NCBI GenBank assembly: GCA_013420905.1
Contig: JAAXNY010000005.1
Span: 1,054,001-1,118,000 of the forward strand
Direction of reading: 5' to 3'
DNA length: 64,000 nucleotides
Source: Collybia mongolica
Lineage: Eukaryota; Basidiomycota; Agaricomycetes; Agaricales; Clitocybaceae
Below are positions 1 to 14,789 of the stretch, in pieces. Both the position numbers and the translations under genes were made by a program. The notes under the pieces were generated by a model. It worked only from the letters and a program-made list of their open reading frames with translations, did no database searches and had not been told where the DNA came from. The stretch's first letter is position 1; each line of letters begins with the position of its first letter.

Positions 1-3000
1 TTAGGAGTTGTTGATGTTGAGGGGAATGATGTCCCAGAAAATGAGCTTTTAGCTCATGCACTCTCCAATGCAGCCAATAATGGAAACAAATCAGATGACT
101 TCCATATTTGAAGATCAAGTGCATTTGTCAATGAATATGCCAGAAGAGATGAGGTGACTGGGCAACGGAATGATGGGGGACCTAGTAATGCCAACCATCT
201 CCTGGGAACATTTCCTACCCTCTTTCCATATGGAATGGGGATTGATTACAGTAATAGGGTCCACAACTGCTTTTTTTGCAGCTAGATTTGAGGTTGGACA
301 TCCAGTTGATGTGCCATATGAGACACATGTCCGGTGGGCTCTCTGATATGCTGATCAGCAGTTCCGGAAGGACCTTTACTTTGTGTTTCAAGTTTTTGGT
401 GTCATCCAGAAATGACAAGTCTGCTGCTCTGCCAGTCTCCAGATCAAGCAGTCATCGTTTATACAGAATGAACACAAGCTCAGGGCGCTTAGGCCTTCTG
501 ATCTTCTAGCTGCCAGTTGTGAAGAAACCTGAGGGACAATATATTCCAATCCAGCTGTGCAGGAGTTGCGATCCCAACTGTCAGCAGTTCGTGTGAAGGT
601 ACAAGGAACTGATGAATCAAGACAATCAATGTGACCCAAAGTTTGGGGAATGATTGTAAAATACAACCCTCCCAATCTCTGGGTGACTATCAACCCAAAC
701 AATTCCCAGGACCCTATTGCACAGGTTTTTACAGGGGAACAAATTAATTTAGATGACTTCACAAAACTTGGAGGACCATTGGCTACAGAAAGAGTGATTA
801 ACATTGCAAGTGATCCTTTTGCTGCTGCTCAATTCTTTCATTTTATGGTAAAACCTGTTCTCGAGGAGTTGTTTGGGATACGGGTCAAGAAAGGAACAGC
901 TCACAATATAGAAAGAACTGAAGGGATAATCGGAATAGTCAGAGGATATATAGGTGCAATTGAAGCACAAGGAAGAGGGACACTCCATTTTCATGTCATT
1001 ATCTGGCTTCAAGGAGCTCTAACATCACAAGCCATGAAGAGTGCACTACTCTCCTCATCATTTTGCAATAAAATATGCCAATATATCCAGGCAAATATCC
1101 GTGCCGACTTTCAAGGAGCTGAACGCCTTGCAGCTGATGTCCGGAGCATACCTCCAACACAAGATGTAGGGTACTCACGGCCAATTGACCCTCGCTGGAG
1201 TCCTCACTACACTCGGGATAGTAAAGAGTTTGAGTTATCCTTGGCACGGACAGTCTAGTTTCATACATGTACACCAAACCCATGCTTGAAGCTATCAGGT
1301 AACTGATACATTTGTAAACGCAGGGCACCATTCCCACTCTCCAATATAGATTGGATTGACATGGCTGGGAAATGGGGCCCATGAAGGACTTGTGCATATA
1401 TCAATAACTTCTGTCCATCCTTGCTGCAATGCATTCGGGCCAACCACAATATAAAGTTGATCCTGGATGGTGTTGAAACGAAATCAATCACCTGGTACAT
1501 CACCAACTATGCCACAAAAAAACAGCAGCGATCATCAAACACCTCTGCATTGTTAGCTAAATGGCTAGCTTATCACAAATCTCAAGAGAAGCGTAGTGTT
1601 GATAGTGTCAATATCAACAAACATCTAATACAGCGGTGCGCTAATATGCTGACACGGGATTGAGAATTTGGAGCACCTGAAGTCATTAGCTATCTTATGG
1701 GATGGGGAGATCGATATGAATCACATCTTTATGTGACTATATATTGGGACAGCGCAATGAATGCCCTCAAAATGGCATATCCAGCACTAAAGAACAAGAC
1801 GTAAGCATCTCCCCCCCTGAAGCGAGCCACAGCCATGATTAATAACGCACAAATTAGCCATATAGAAAAGGTTGCCAAAGTCTTGGGTGTAACAGATGGG
1901 ATCGTACAACCTCCCGAGCCAGAAGTATGTCACAAAGGCCATGTGAACCTGTTCCAGCCACTGATCTCAATGCAATTCAGAATGAAATCGCACGAATTGA
2001 TCTGGTAGAAGGCAAACTCAACCTTAAGGACCAAATGAGGGACTACCAATTTCGGGGTGATGCTTTACAGTCAACTAACTTCCTTGATTATTTCCTCAAC
2101 ACCTATGAAGGGGAGATGATTGAAATCAAAGACCACCAGGACAGCCGTCAGTATCAAAGAGGATCTCAACCAAGCGAACGCATACCATACAAACCAGCTG
2201 CAGGAAAGCCTAAAAATTTATGCAGAATAATTAGGCGGAAAGGCCATGAAACACTTCCATTGTTTGTTGGTCCATGGTTTCCTCGCAACAATGATCCTTC
2301 TGTGCAGGAGCTATATTGTGCAAGCATGTTACTGCTTCTCAAACCATGGCAGGGCCTAGAGGATCTGAAGGCGAGTGTTCAATCATTCCACCAAAGCTTC
2401 ATGGATTTCATGACATTGGCCGATGACCTGACAAAGGATGTCATCGAAAATATTCAGTACTACCATGAATGTTCTGATGGAGCCAAAAGAAGGCATGAGG
2501 AAGCTCCCAGTGGCGAAACAGTTGATATCGCACAACCAATGGATGAATTTGACGATCCGGCCGATGACCTTGATAGCCCAACGGCAGCTATCCCAAATAT
2601 TATAAGTGAAGCAGACATTTCGCTGGCACGACAAAGCTCACTGTCGTCCAAGGATATTCTGTTCCAGCAGACTGCGATGAATATCGCATACGACACGGGA
2701 ATCTTCCCAGAAGATCGTCCATATTCTTCTTTCTTATGCCCCCCGCAAACCGCAGGATTTGCGGATCTTCTGATCTACCAAAAATGGAATACACAACTTG
2801 TAAAAGCTACACGGGATAATCAGAACACACCTCAAAACACAATATACCACCCGACAACCCTAAATGATGATCAAAACACAAGCTCTGTAGTGGGCGCGGC
2901 AGCTGTAATAGCTGTGTCAGACCCAGACCCAGTACATCTAGTCCGCGACGGGTCCAGGGAAAGCTTGAAGCTGTTAAACGAAGCTCAGTTAAGGGCCCAC

Positions 3001-4572
3001 AACATTGTGGAAAACTACCTTGTCGAACATTTAGCAGGACATCAACCACCACAGCTTCTTATGCTGGTTATGGGGCAGGGTGGAACAGGGAAATCCTTGT
3101 TGATAAGAGCAATAACGGAGACATTTGATGCACACAGAGCAGCAAAACTCCTTGCTAAAACGGCTATGTCGGGCGTTGCAGCAAGCCTTATTAGCGGCCA
3201 AACTTTGCATAGATGGGCTAGTATTCCCATCAATATTCCTAAACAAGAAGATTGGTTAGCAAGTTCAGCTCAAAGGACCATTGCGAAGAGAACGAAAAAC
3301 ATACAGGACATCGAACTTACAATTGTCGATGAATGTTCAATGATGACCAAAGGAGTTCTGTGCTGTACTTCTGAAATTGCATCACAGGTGAGGGGAGGTG
3401 AAAAAAAAGGCAACTCTACACGTCCTTTTGGTGGAATGAGTGTAATTCTATTTGGGGATTTTCATCAGTTCCCACCAGTTGGAAATCCCTCTGGCGCATT
3501 ATATTGCCATATGCCATCATCAGATTCACCGAGGGCCCAGATTGGGAGGGAGCTTTTCGAGCAATTCACAAGCGTTGTGATGTTGAGAGAGCAGAAACGA
3601 ATCCGAGATGAAGTATGGGGGAGAATTCTTGGCAGACTACGAACAGGAGATTGTGAGGCAGACGATATTAGGCAGATAAGGAAGCTGGTGCTCACCAATG
3701 TGGAATGCGATATGCCCGACTTCGAGACCGAACCGTGGAGCTCAGCAATACTTATCACCTCCCGTCATTCCGTTAAGACACAGTGGAACTCGGCTACACT
3801 TGCGAGACACAGTTCAAAGACCGGCCATCGAGTATATGTTTCGCAAGCAGAGGATACTGGAAAAGATGGGTCGCCCATCGGTAATGACAAGCGCTTGATA
3901 TCTGTTGCCATGGACGTCAAGGACACAGGGCGTCTCGCTGAAAGAGTAGAGTTGGCAGTTGGGATGAGAGCAATGGTGATCATTAACATTGCAACAGAGG
4001 CAGATTTAGCGAACGGAACAAGGGGAACAGTCGTTGATATCAAACTGGATCCAAGAGAAGTCTAGTCGGAGCCAGACGAGGATGGGTTAACATGGTTGCA
4101 ATACCCACCCGCCGTTGTATTTTTCAAGCCCGATGTGTGCTCATTCGGAACATTTGAAGGCCTTCCACCAGGAATCATACCAATAAGCCCCACTGCTGCG
4201 ACATTTCAAATAAAAGCCAGTGATGGAAAACATACCATCCATAGGAGACAGCTTGCTCTTATTGCAGCATATGCTTTCACTGACTTCAAATCCCAAGGGC
4301 AAACGATTGAATATGTCATTGTTGACCTCGCTAAACCACCAAAAGGAGCAGATTTGACACCGTTTAATGCATATGTAGCATTATCTTGGAGTAGGGGCAG
4401 AGAAACCATTCGACTACTTCGTGACCCGGATGACAAGCTGTTTACGACACATCCATCTGATTTCTTACGCGGCGAGGATGAAAGGTTGGAGAGGTTAGAT
4501 GAAAGGACGAGAAGATTATATGCAGAGACACAAGGCGAATGGATTCACAATGTAACGCGTGTTGCTTATTGA
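1..4572 (+). pseudogene. Degraded Helitron Rep-helicase (5' end outside window)
   Basis: Relic of the single large protein of a Helitron, a rolling-circle transposon. Residues typical of the Helitron N-terminal domain are readable from base 1 (GTFPTLFPYG near 205-240), with frame changes near 285-530. The HUH nuclease motif (GRGTLHFHVIIWLQG) lies near 970-1015 and the paired-tyrosine region (WYITNYATKK) near 1490-1520. A PIF1-type helicase follows: Walker A GQGGTGKS near 3075, Walker B IVDECSMM near 3325, motif GDFHQFPPVG near 3455, and C-terminal motifs TDFKSQGQTIEYV and YVALSWSRGRE at 4280-4400. The frame is broken by stops near 109 (TGA), 1256 (TAG), 1661 (TGA) and 4063 (TAG), and by frame changes including one between 1663 and 1927. 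It is therefore non-functional. The helicase half is well preserved, which suggests moderate age. I could not place the CTRR/hairpin 3' end. Confidence 0.93.
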
Positions 4573-5013
4573 TTTATTTGGCAATGTTTGAAACCGAAGG
4601 GGCAGATTGCGAATGCCAGGGTGGGTGACCTTACTAACGCAAGGTGATGGAGACAATAACGGCGCATATGAGAACAACAAAGGTGAGTAACCCAGGGTAA
4701 CGCTGACCAACATCGTCGGGTTTGCCATGCAACATTGGTTGTATGTATGGAAATTCCAAAGTCGAATGCGTCATGAAAATCGAACGCTATTCAGACTCAT
4801 CAAAGCGGTAGTGTAGTTCCCCTGTAACATCCATCGACAATCCACCTCATGTTACGGACTCCATTCAGGTCCACAAAATCACCCACTTAAGCTGTCTGCA
4901 CCTATAAAAATCTCTAGGAGCAGGTGGAGTGCAAAAAAAGTTCAAGAATGAAAAGAATCTCAAGGAGGGAGATTCTTTACGTTGATGTAATTGGAAAGTA
5001 CTGAGAATCAAAT
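4573..5013. other. Intergenic: Helitron 3' flank to KRR1 3' end
   Basis: About 440 bases with no recognisable gene. This should contain the 3' terminus of the Helitron, but no convincing short hairpin followed by CTRR could be fixed by eye. A weak CACCT/AGGTG pairing around a CTAG near 4900-4940 is not enough to call an end. Confidence 0.5.
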
Positions 5014-6623
<1,610 letters not shown>

Positions 6624-6827
6624 ATTGGAGGGGGGGGGGGCGGTGCGTGAAGAGCATTTAGGCTCGATTGCACATGAGTTGGGGGGAAATCATTCACGTG
6701 ATGTCAGGAATGTCCGACAATTTTACGACTCCGTTTGACCAGCTTGTCTTCACGAACGACGTCCACGAGACTCTTAGCTCCTTAATTATCTCTTCTACCC
6801 ATCTTCTCTATCACACATCACACTAGA

Positions 6828-8156
6828 ATGGACAACCTCCCTGACGAAGTATCACCCGACCCTCTGAATACCCTTTCCTATGATGACACCGTCGCATACG
6901 AAGAACAAATATCAACATATCCAGTGGACGACTCCGAACGGGCTACGCTCGCCAATCGAATCGGTAATACGAAAGTATACCTCCTATCAGAATCAACGGC
7001 AGCGAGAGTAGGAAAGGTGCGCTGGTAGTATGTACTGGAGGTGTGGCGAACAGGACCTGATGTGAGAGTTATATCCCGCTCCGCCACTTTTCTCGAACGT
7101 GTTTTTCAAAACGGTAAGCGCAAACACCCCGAAGAAGATGGTGCCATAGAAGGAGATGTGGAAGAAGAAATGGACGAAGGTGAAAATACAATCCTCTTCG
7201 CTTCTGTGCTGCGCTCATCAGTATTTATAGACGCTACATACAGAACCAATGCTTTGCTCTTCCATGGCCCCCCTATTTCCCACCTGCCAACAGCGCGTTT
7301 ATTTGCATACGCCACGCATTTCGATGCCCACCCCATGGGCCTCGAGTGGGTCAATGACAACACCTGCGTGTTTGTCTTCGAATCCAAGGCGGCAGCCCGA
7401 ACGGCTCATCGTTACTTACAGAAGTCTGCCACCGAAGAGGTAGATGCGGAAGGGTATGTTACGGCAAAACCCATTCCCATGGCCATATGGCCGCCTGAAG
7501 AGCAGATAAACAGTAGCCTGGGGAAAGGTCAGGGACTCAGAGGCGTCGTTAGAATGCGGTGGGCACTCAACGACGACGTGAAGAAAAAAGGTGCAAAGAA
7601 TGAGAGTGAATTTTACAAGAAGCATGGGCGGACGGCAGGGAAGGAAGTGTATAATAAAGATGAACCGCTCGCTAAGCGACGGCGAGGGGATAACCCTATT
7701 GACCTCGCACTGCAGAAGGCTCAGCTCGATGATGACCTGGATGAATTCCTTGCCGAAGACGACGCAGAGCCCATCGAACCACCCTCACCCCCATCGAAAA
7801 TGCGCTCCGACTACATTTCGAGTGATGGTCGTACGTTGCTTGAACGCACATCTGACCTCCGCATGCACCCAGACGTCGTGGAGGAATCACTAGCATCCCG
7901 CCTGACAGTGCCTCTCCCTCGACGAGCAAGAAATGGCCGAACTGGGCAGTTGTATTCGGCTCAACCAGAACTTAGCCAGCGGATATCGGCTGAAGAGAAA
8001 TTGGAGTGGGGAGCAGATTCCAGATCCAGGCCACGGCGAGAACGTGGAGGTACGAGGGGTAGAAGGGACAAACCTGCTCGAAGTGAGCAGCCAAGGAGAA
8101 AAACTCAACAGGAACTCGACGACGAGCTCGATGCCTTCTTGAACAGCAAAGAATAA
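6828..8156 (+). CDS. NCBP3-like nuclear cap-binding protein
   Basis: Resembles nuclear cap-binding protein subunit 3, an RNA-binding partner of the nuclear cap complex in mRNA export. The core is an RRM-like segment near 7235-7430 (TNALLFHGPPISHLPTARLF, then GLEWVNDNTCVFVFESKAAA), which matches the family pattern of a beta strand, a helix and a W-D-D/N-T-C strand. The remainder is acidic and low-complexity: KRRRGDNPIDLAL, a DDLDEFL patch, an RG-rich region and a terminal ELDDELDAFL. The first part (6828-7016) and the main ORF are in the same frame but separated by an in-frame TAG at 7026, so an intron must remove it. The most attractive choice is 7017-7118 (102 nt, GTGCGC to GGTAAG), which joins ARVGK to RKHPEEDG. 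A 54-nt GTATAC...GGTAG intron ending at 7028 and a phase-1 intron from near 6964 to 7052 also keep frame. Confidence 0.75.
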
Positions 8157-10185
8157 GCCCTTGGTAGAGACTTATGTTTTACTGTTTCTTTTTTTTTTTT
8201 CGCTTTACTTGTATGTATATAATATGGTATGGAAACTTAACCCCCATTCGCAAAGATATAATTTTACCACTGTAAGCATCAACAAGAGGCAAGCCGAAAT
8301 GCAAACCCCACTGAATCACGATACATCTGCATGTAAGCATTGATTGGAATGGAAGCCTAACCACCTACGAATCCCTGTCCCTCGAGATACTCTTTTGTTC
8401 AATGCACTGTAGCTCTAGCAACATAGCAATACCTCTGGGCTATACGGTTGGCGGGGAGGATATGGGGTGAAGTTCACCGACATCTAGCCATCACCCCCGG
8501 CTTCTGAACAACACATATTTATTCCACTAAATCACACTTCTCACCTCCGTGGTGGCAAACTTCCCTCACAGAGGATTTAATGCTACCCCACGCGAGCCAT
8601 AAATGTTTCCTCTCACCTTCCTTTCTTTTTCCTCATCTGGTCTACCGAGGCGATTCCTTCCAAACGTCTTTAGCTTTCATTAGTGGAGGTAGTTAATCAA
8701 TATATAGTAAACATAGTAAACGCTGACAAGTCATCTAACCATCCAAATATGACCGTGGACGATCTAAAGAACCTCATTAGGGCAGGAACACTGTTTACCA
8801 CGTCCAGTGGATCTAATCCCTCAAAATTACCTCAACACTCAGTTTTTCACCTCTCATGGTCTATCTCCAAACGCAGCGAACTCAGTGGGGAAAAGGGTTA
8901 TGTCTTTGTGTTACATCCGCTCCTCAGCGGTTGGTTAGTCCTCTTGGTTGATCAGGAAGATGGAGGACTACACCCCTAGATTTGAAACTTTCCCAATGTA
9001 TTAGCATGCTTGTGCTTTCCACAATAACAATGTTGCCAATTGGTATGTTGCGATGAAGGATGGCAGCGACCATTCATGCGTTCCCGTGAGCTGAAGCCAC
9101 GTTAGTGGATAATAAAGTGAACAGTGGGGAAGACGTACCTTGAAATGCATTACGGAGAACCGTTGTGAACTGACACGAAAATACGAAGGGATACAAAAGT
9201 TTATTAACAGTGCCGAGGACAATATGATAGTACTCATGTCCTCGTCCTCTCGCTGCGGGAAGCAACGTATACCATGACCAACGCTTGGAAGCGCAGAAGA
9301 CTCTGCTGTCTACAAGGTCCTTGTAATAAGGGCTTCATACGTTTAGGTTGAGTTTTCTACGGGAGGCTTCTGCATCAGCGTTTGGTATGAAACTGGTGTG
9401 ATGACCACAATAGAGGCCAGAAGAACTGGTGAAGATATGGAGATTTTGTGTAATAGAAGAGTAGAGTGATCGCAGTAGTGGCCTGCGAATGTCAAAGTGA
9501 GCGGCATACACTGGCACGGATGCCAACAGAGAAGACACATCATCATGTATGGTGTTGGGTTGCCTGGATGGTGCTCAGACAAAGTGCAAGTCGGCCCGGA
9601 GTATCCTGGACATATAAGGGATCCACTTCGAACGGTGCATTTTTCGTTTCTTACCCTCTTTCACTGGCTCATCTTGCTTGGAAAGGTTCCATTCTTCCAA
9701 AAGCTCAGGTCCAGATGCTTGGTGATTGATTTCCCATCTCGTTTAGACGCGTAGAGTCCTGTCACTAGCTTGATTTGAAGAGGTTGGCTGCTGTGAATAG
9801 ATCTGTGCGCTTCGGCGTATTGACCAATACCCAGCCATGTTTGGGATAGCGTTCCATGACCTCGCTATCTGATTTAGTGCCTTTCAGAAAAATCACGTAC
9901 GAGGAATTCGCACATCGCTATTTCCTCAAGTTTGCTGGCGACACATCCGAGAAGCATGAAGTTGGTATCCGGCATTCCAGGTCTTCCGCCGAAAAGACTT
10001 AGCAATTCACGGGCTCATCGTCGTAACTTGGATGGGTCCAACGACGCGTTATCCGGATGACCGGCACTTGCCGCAATACCCAATCTTGATTTCAAGCATG
10101 AGTAAACAACCGCTCATGAAATTCTGACATTTTTCCCAATGGCGTTTTTATTTTAGAATTCCACTAGGCCAGAACATAAGCCAGG
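8157..10185. other. 2-kb intergenic region, no gene recognised
   Basis: Contains a T-run near 8190 and only short ORFs with no recognisable domains and no sensible splice chaining. The longest open stretch, 8683-8979, starts at a non-ATG codon and matches nothing I know. It presumably includes the 3'UTR of the NCBP3-like gene and the promoter of ESF2. Confidence 0.5.
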
Positions 10186-11152
10186 ATGCGACAAACATCC
10201 TTAGATAATGAAGCTGGGCCTTCCCGACTAACCAGATCTTCCGATAATGAGTCCAATAACGTCGACCAGGAAGACCACGGCAGCGAGGAAAGTGTGCTTG
10301 AGGATAATGGATCGTCAGAGGAAGCTATCGACGGCATGGATCCCGAAGGCTTCTCGGGACCCTCGGAGAGGATAGTTAAACCTTTGACTCGTGAAGCGCT
10401 AGCGGAGTTCAAAGCCATCCAGGACCGTGCGGGGGTGATTTATATCTCTCGGATACCGCCTGGTATGCGACCAACCAAGGTCCGTCATATCATGGGCGCA
10501 TATGGGGAGGTAGGGCGTGTGTATTTGCAACAGGAAGGTACGGTTTATTGCGTCGTATGCCATGATATGTCTCTGATCTGGTACTTCGTGGCAGATGCGA
10601 AACGGGCCTATTTGCGGCGGAAGTATACTGCCACTAAAAAGGCCCATTTTACAGAAGGATGGGTTGAATTCAAAGACAAGAAGGTGGCGCGTGCAGTCGC
10701 TGAGATGTTGAATGCGCAACCTATTGGAGGCAAGAAGGGTACTCGGTGGAGGGATGATGTCTGGACGATGAAATATCTGCCGAAGTTTAAATGGAACATG
10801 CTAACGGAACAAGTTGGTGAGTAATCTATCCTGTCCATTTTCATTATGAGGTGTTCACGCTTCAATGCTCCTCACAGCGCACGAGGCTGCTATTCATGCG
10901 GCAAAACTGCGCGTCGAGCTTTCACAATCCAAAGCCGAGCAACAAGAATATTTGAAGAACGTAGAACTTGCACGCGTTTTGGATAAGCGCGCGGAAAAGA
11001 AACGTGAAAAGGGCGAGGAACTTCAATTCAAACCAATCAATGAGCGTGCACGAAAAAAGAGACCGCTGAATGAAGATGAGGACTTGAGTCGGCAGAAAAA
11101 GTTGAAGGCATCCGGGGGGGAACTCGAAAGTGTACTAGGCAGTATATTCTAA
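10186..11152 (+). CDS. ESF2: ESF2/ABT1 pre-rRNA processing protein
   Basis: RRM-type nucleolar protein of the small-subunit processome, known in yeast to support 18S rRNA maturation. Exons are 10186-10537, 10595-10816 and 10878-11152. Both introns have GT-AG ends and keep frame (QQE-DAKRAYL and TEQV-AHEAA). After an acidic N-terminus comes the family core: [20 protein letters not shown], the turn [12 protein letters not shown], then [20 protein letters not shown] and [20 protein letters not shown], followed by a charged C-terminal helix region typical of Esf2/ABT1. The start is the ATG giving [13 protein letters not shown]. It lies about 300 bp upstream of ARS2 on the same strand. The gene appears intact. 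Confidence 0.95.
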
Positions 11153-11450
11153 AACGCAGAGGATGTATATGTGCATATTTTACTTGAGAGAATTGCGGGT
11201 TCGCTGTTGCGCACGGACCTGTTAAATTTAATCGGCGTTCGAATTTGTTATTAGCGGTTTCTCGCGGTTGTTTAGACTTTCATCGCGAACACAGTGTTGA
11301 AAGCAGAGTTGAGCTTGTCGCTGCAGCCAACGTCTACGCTTTGTGTCGTGATCCCAAGAGGTCTGTGCTTCACTATGCTCGACCTCTCTCAACCAGGCTC
11401 TGATAAGCCGTCTTTCAATCTCTCTCTGAACCTCAGTTCTCTGCTAAAAG

Positions 11451-14400
11451 ATGTCCTGGGTTGCGTCTTATCCTCCCCGTTCTCGTTCTCGTTCTCCTCG
11501 TCCTAGACCACCTTACCCGGATGTGCCTTACGCACAAGAGCCGCCCTACCGTGCCGACTGGGATGCTTATGACAGGGACAGGGCCTGGGCATATGAACGG
11601 GATAGGGCAGGTTATGATTACCCACGCCGCGGACGGAGTCGTAGTCCAGGTGCCGATGAAGGTGCGTAGTGTATTGTCATTGGAAACATCATCTAAGCTA
11701 CGTTGTTCAGCTGGACGCAAAAGAAGACGGTCCATATCACCGTATGAGAGGGACCGATATGAACCACGTCCTCGCTACAACGACGACTATGGTTTGGAAA
11801 TTTTCAATTTTAGTTTGTTGATCACGCTCACACTCTCATATATTGTAGATACACACTCTCGTGGATATGGCTATGCTTCCCCCCGACGAGGCCATCCTGT
11901 TCAGTTTCCACCTTCACGCCGTGCACCGCCTGACCCTCACACGTTCGACTACCCCGCGTCTTTGAAGCAATATGCAGACTGGTTCCGTTTCTACTATCCC
12001 CAGCAGGCTACAGAAGAGGATAATGCCGACAAGGCGGCTGAACAAGAAGCTGGTGACGGGTCGAAGCCGCGTAATGGTATCAAGAGCAAGTGGGAAAAGT
12101 ACAAGAAAGATTTCACGGCCACACAGGTCAGTTTCGATGGACATACGGTCGGTTTTAGCTGATGCATTCTATAGCTCCAAACTATGTTTGACCATCATCG
12201 GAAGTCTCCCTGGTTTGCTGAAAAATATGACCCAGCACCTGAATACCAAAACCTGCGTATGCGTGTGAGAAAAGACGGCTGGAAAGGGCGGCTGGACAAT
12301 TTCCTGCTTGATCTGGAGTCGGGAAAATACGACCCGGATTTGAACGAACCTGAGTCCGAAAGTAAGGAAAGTCTCATTAATGGAGAGGGAGCTGCTTTGG
12401 ATACCAACGCTACCGCACCAGTGGCTGTTGCGGATGACATGAAGGGTGGTGATGATGATATGCAGTTCGGTGTAGATGTGGATGAAGATCCAGGGGACAA
12501 TGAACCAAGCAGAACGGAGACTAATGGAAAAGCATCATCTGATAAGCGCAATATTAATCGGGGCGAAGAGATATCTGTACCACCTGAAGGTAATCAAGTC
12601 ATGATACGTACTATTCCACCCGACATTGGTCGTGTCAAACTAGAAGAGGTATGCCGTGTCAAACCATTGGTCGTATAATCTAAAGCAAATCCTCGTAGGC
12701 GTGCAGCAAAGTTCCAGGATATGTATACTTGGCTTTGGGTGATCCATTGCAGAAACGCAATTATTATCGAGCTGGCTGGTTAAGATTCCGCGATGATGCG
12801 GATATGACAGCAGTTTTGGCGGAATTGGCCGATATAAAGGTCAGCTTGACTGATGCTGTCATCTTGTTCCATTTTTATTCATGAACAATTTAAGATTGAA
12901 GGCTTCAAACTGCACGTCGCGCATAATCTACGCCCTTTCATAAATAGGATACGATATGCACCGGAAGTCGCTAGCAGGCCTGAGAGATTACAAAAGGATC
13001 TTGCAAATGCCAAGACTCTGGCAGGCATCCTCGAGGAAGAAGCCGCCAAGTTGCGCCAGTTTAAGGTTCCGAAGCGGTTAGGAGAGACCAGAGATCAACT
13101 CGTTCAGTCAGCAGAGGACCAACAGGAAGATACTGTAATGGCCGCTCCTGAAACAGAAGATGATGACGACCCCGAACCTAAAGAAAATGGTAGTGATGCA
13201 GTTGAGCGAAGGATTGAGAAAATCATGTCTGAGATGCGTGATCGTGGACTTATCGATGTGAACGACGATGCAGTTTATGAAGCGAAGAAGGTCAAACCCT
13301 AAACCCCTTATTTCAACACGCTTCGATGTAACTGACGTGGCTTGCTTATTATTTAGACGGAGATCTTTCTGGATCTGTATATTGCCTACCTGAGGGCTGC
13401 ATTTAACACCTGCTATTATTGCTCTGTCGTGACCGATCATCTTGAGGAATTGCAGCGTAAGTGTTTGAAGCATGCTAGGAAGCCAGTGTCAAAAGTGCAT
13501 GAGGAGACCAAAATGGGGGAAAGCGAGATGGCCGAAAAGGTTAAGAAGGACGCCGATGATATGGACGAAGCGGAACTTGCTGTGAAAGAAGAGGAGAAGG
13601 AGAAAGAAAGAGAGAAAGAGAAATTTATTAAGAAGGAAGGCCAGCGTTCGGGTGAACGTCGGGAGTGGAAACAAAATGGTGAGTCGAGGGCTTAAGCTAT
13701 CTGATGTTACCACTGTCTAATTCAGCGTTACAGATGAACGCTGGTTGGAATGGTTGGATTCTAAAATAGCTTTACTGATTAATCGTGATGGTGTTGACCC
13801 TCGTGCTTATGCAGGAAAGAGCTATGATGAGTACGTGATATTATATTATCTGTTTCCGCTTCAGCTTGCTGAGCTTGCTTTAGGGAGCTGACCAAAGCTG
13901 TGGAGCCGTACATCAAGCAAGAGGACGAAGGGAAATTCCGATGCAAAACATGTCAAAAGCTTTTTAAAGCAACATCATTCGTGGAAAAACATATCGCAAA
14001 TAAGCATCCCGAACTAGTCAGGCAACTTGACGACGTATGATTGGGCTATTTTCATGCTTGGTGACCCACTGATGCTCGTTGTTCATAGCTTCCATACTTT
14101 AATAACTTTGCACTCGACCCACACCGTATTCAGCCGTTTGCACACCCACCCCCACTCGTCGGGAACACCAGCCAAGCACCACCACCACAGGCGTACGGAA
14201 TCCAAGGGCCCCCTGCTTATCACGGTGTCGATTATGGCCGTCCAGGCGCATATTATGGCGGCGGTGGTTTCCCTCCAGGCGGTTACCCCCCTCCATATAA
14301 CAACGGATATTGGGACCCTTACGTCTATCAGGGCGGGCCTCCGGGACCATATGGGCCCCCAGGAGGTTACCCGCCACCTCCGGTGATGCCGCCGCGCCGA

Positions 14401-14789
14401 GACGAGGCAACCACCGCAAGGCGTCTTGGGGATCGCATTGGTGGGTTTGCGCCCGGCATGGAAGGCTCAACATTACCTGCAGCGCCTGGACTGCCGCCGA
14501 AGCCTACTGCCGCAGCACTAGATTCGGCACTGGTCAGCGGGAACACTGGTGGCGGTGGTAGACGGCGGAATACGGGGGCTGGGGCCAGTGGACCGCCACC
14601 ACCACCACCACCTGATGCGAAAGAAGATCCCAGGGCTGCCGCTGGGAAGAGAGTCAGTTACCATGATATGGATCTGGTTGCCGAGGTTAGTAAATAGTCT
14701 GCTCCAATCTGCCCCACGGTGTGTTTATAACATCTTCACTAATGTGGCTGTGTTTCTCTTTATAGGGTGATGTTGAACTATCTTACTAG
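11451..14789 (+). CDS. ARS2/Serrate-like nuclear RNA effector
   Basis: Homologue of ARS2 (SRRT/Serrate), the scaffold that links the nuclear cap-binding complex to RNA processing, export or decay. The N-terminus is arginine/serine-rich (PPRSRSRSPRPRPPYPD). The conserved core follows: FDYPASLKQYADWFRFYYP, then SPWFAEKYDP and WKGRLDNFLLDLESGKYDP. An RRM-like part is readable near 12700-12960 (GYVYLALGDPLQKRNYYRAG, then KLHVAHNLRPFINR). The C2H2-type zinc finger typical of the family is at about 13940-14010 (CKTCQKLFKATSFVEKH, then NKHPELV). The C-terminus is a proline/glycine-rich tail. Multiple short introns are needed, for example after ADE near 11660, before DTHSRG near 11848, and the last from about 14690 to 14765. 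The final exon gives GDVELSY and a TAG at 14787-14789. The gene appears intact. Confidence 0.92.

Noticed and set aside
4890..4945. CACCT/AGGTG pairing around CTAG as the Helitron 3' end
   Set aside because: Five-base stem with a long loop and the CTAG inside rather than after the hairpin; too weak to call.
8683..8979. 99-codon ORF in the 8.2-10.2 kb gap
   Set aside because: Begins at a non-ATG codon, matches nothing recognisable and has no splice partners.
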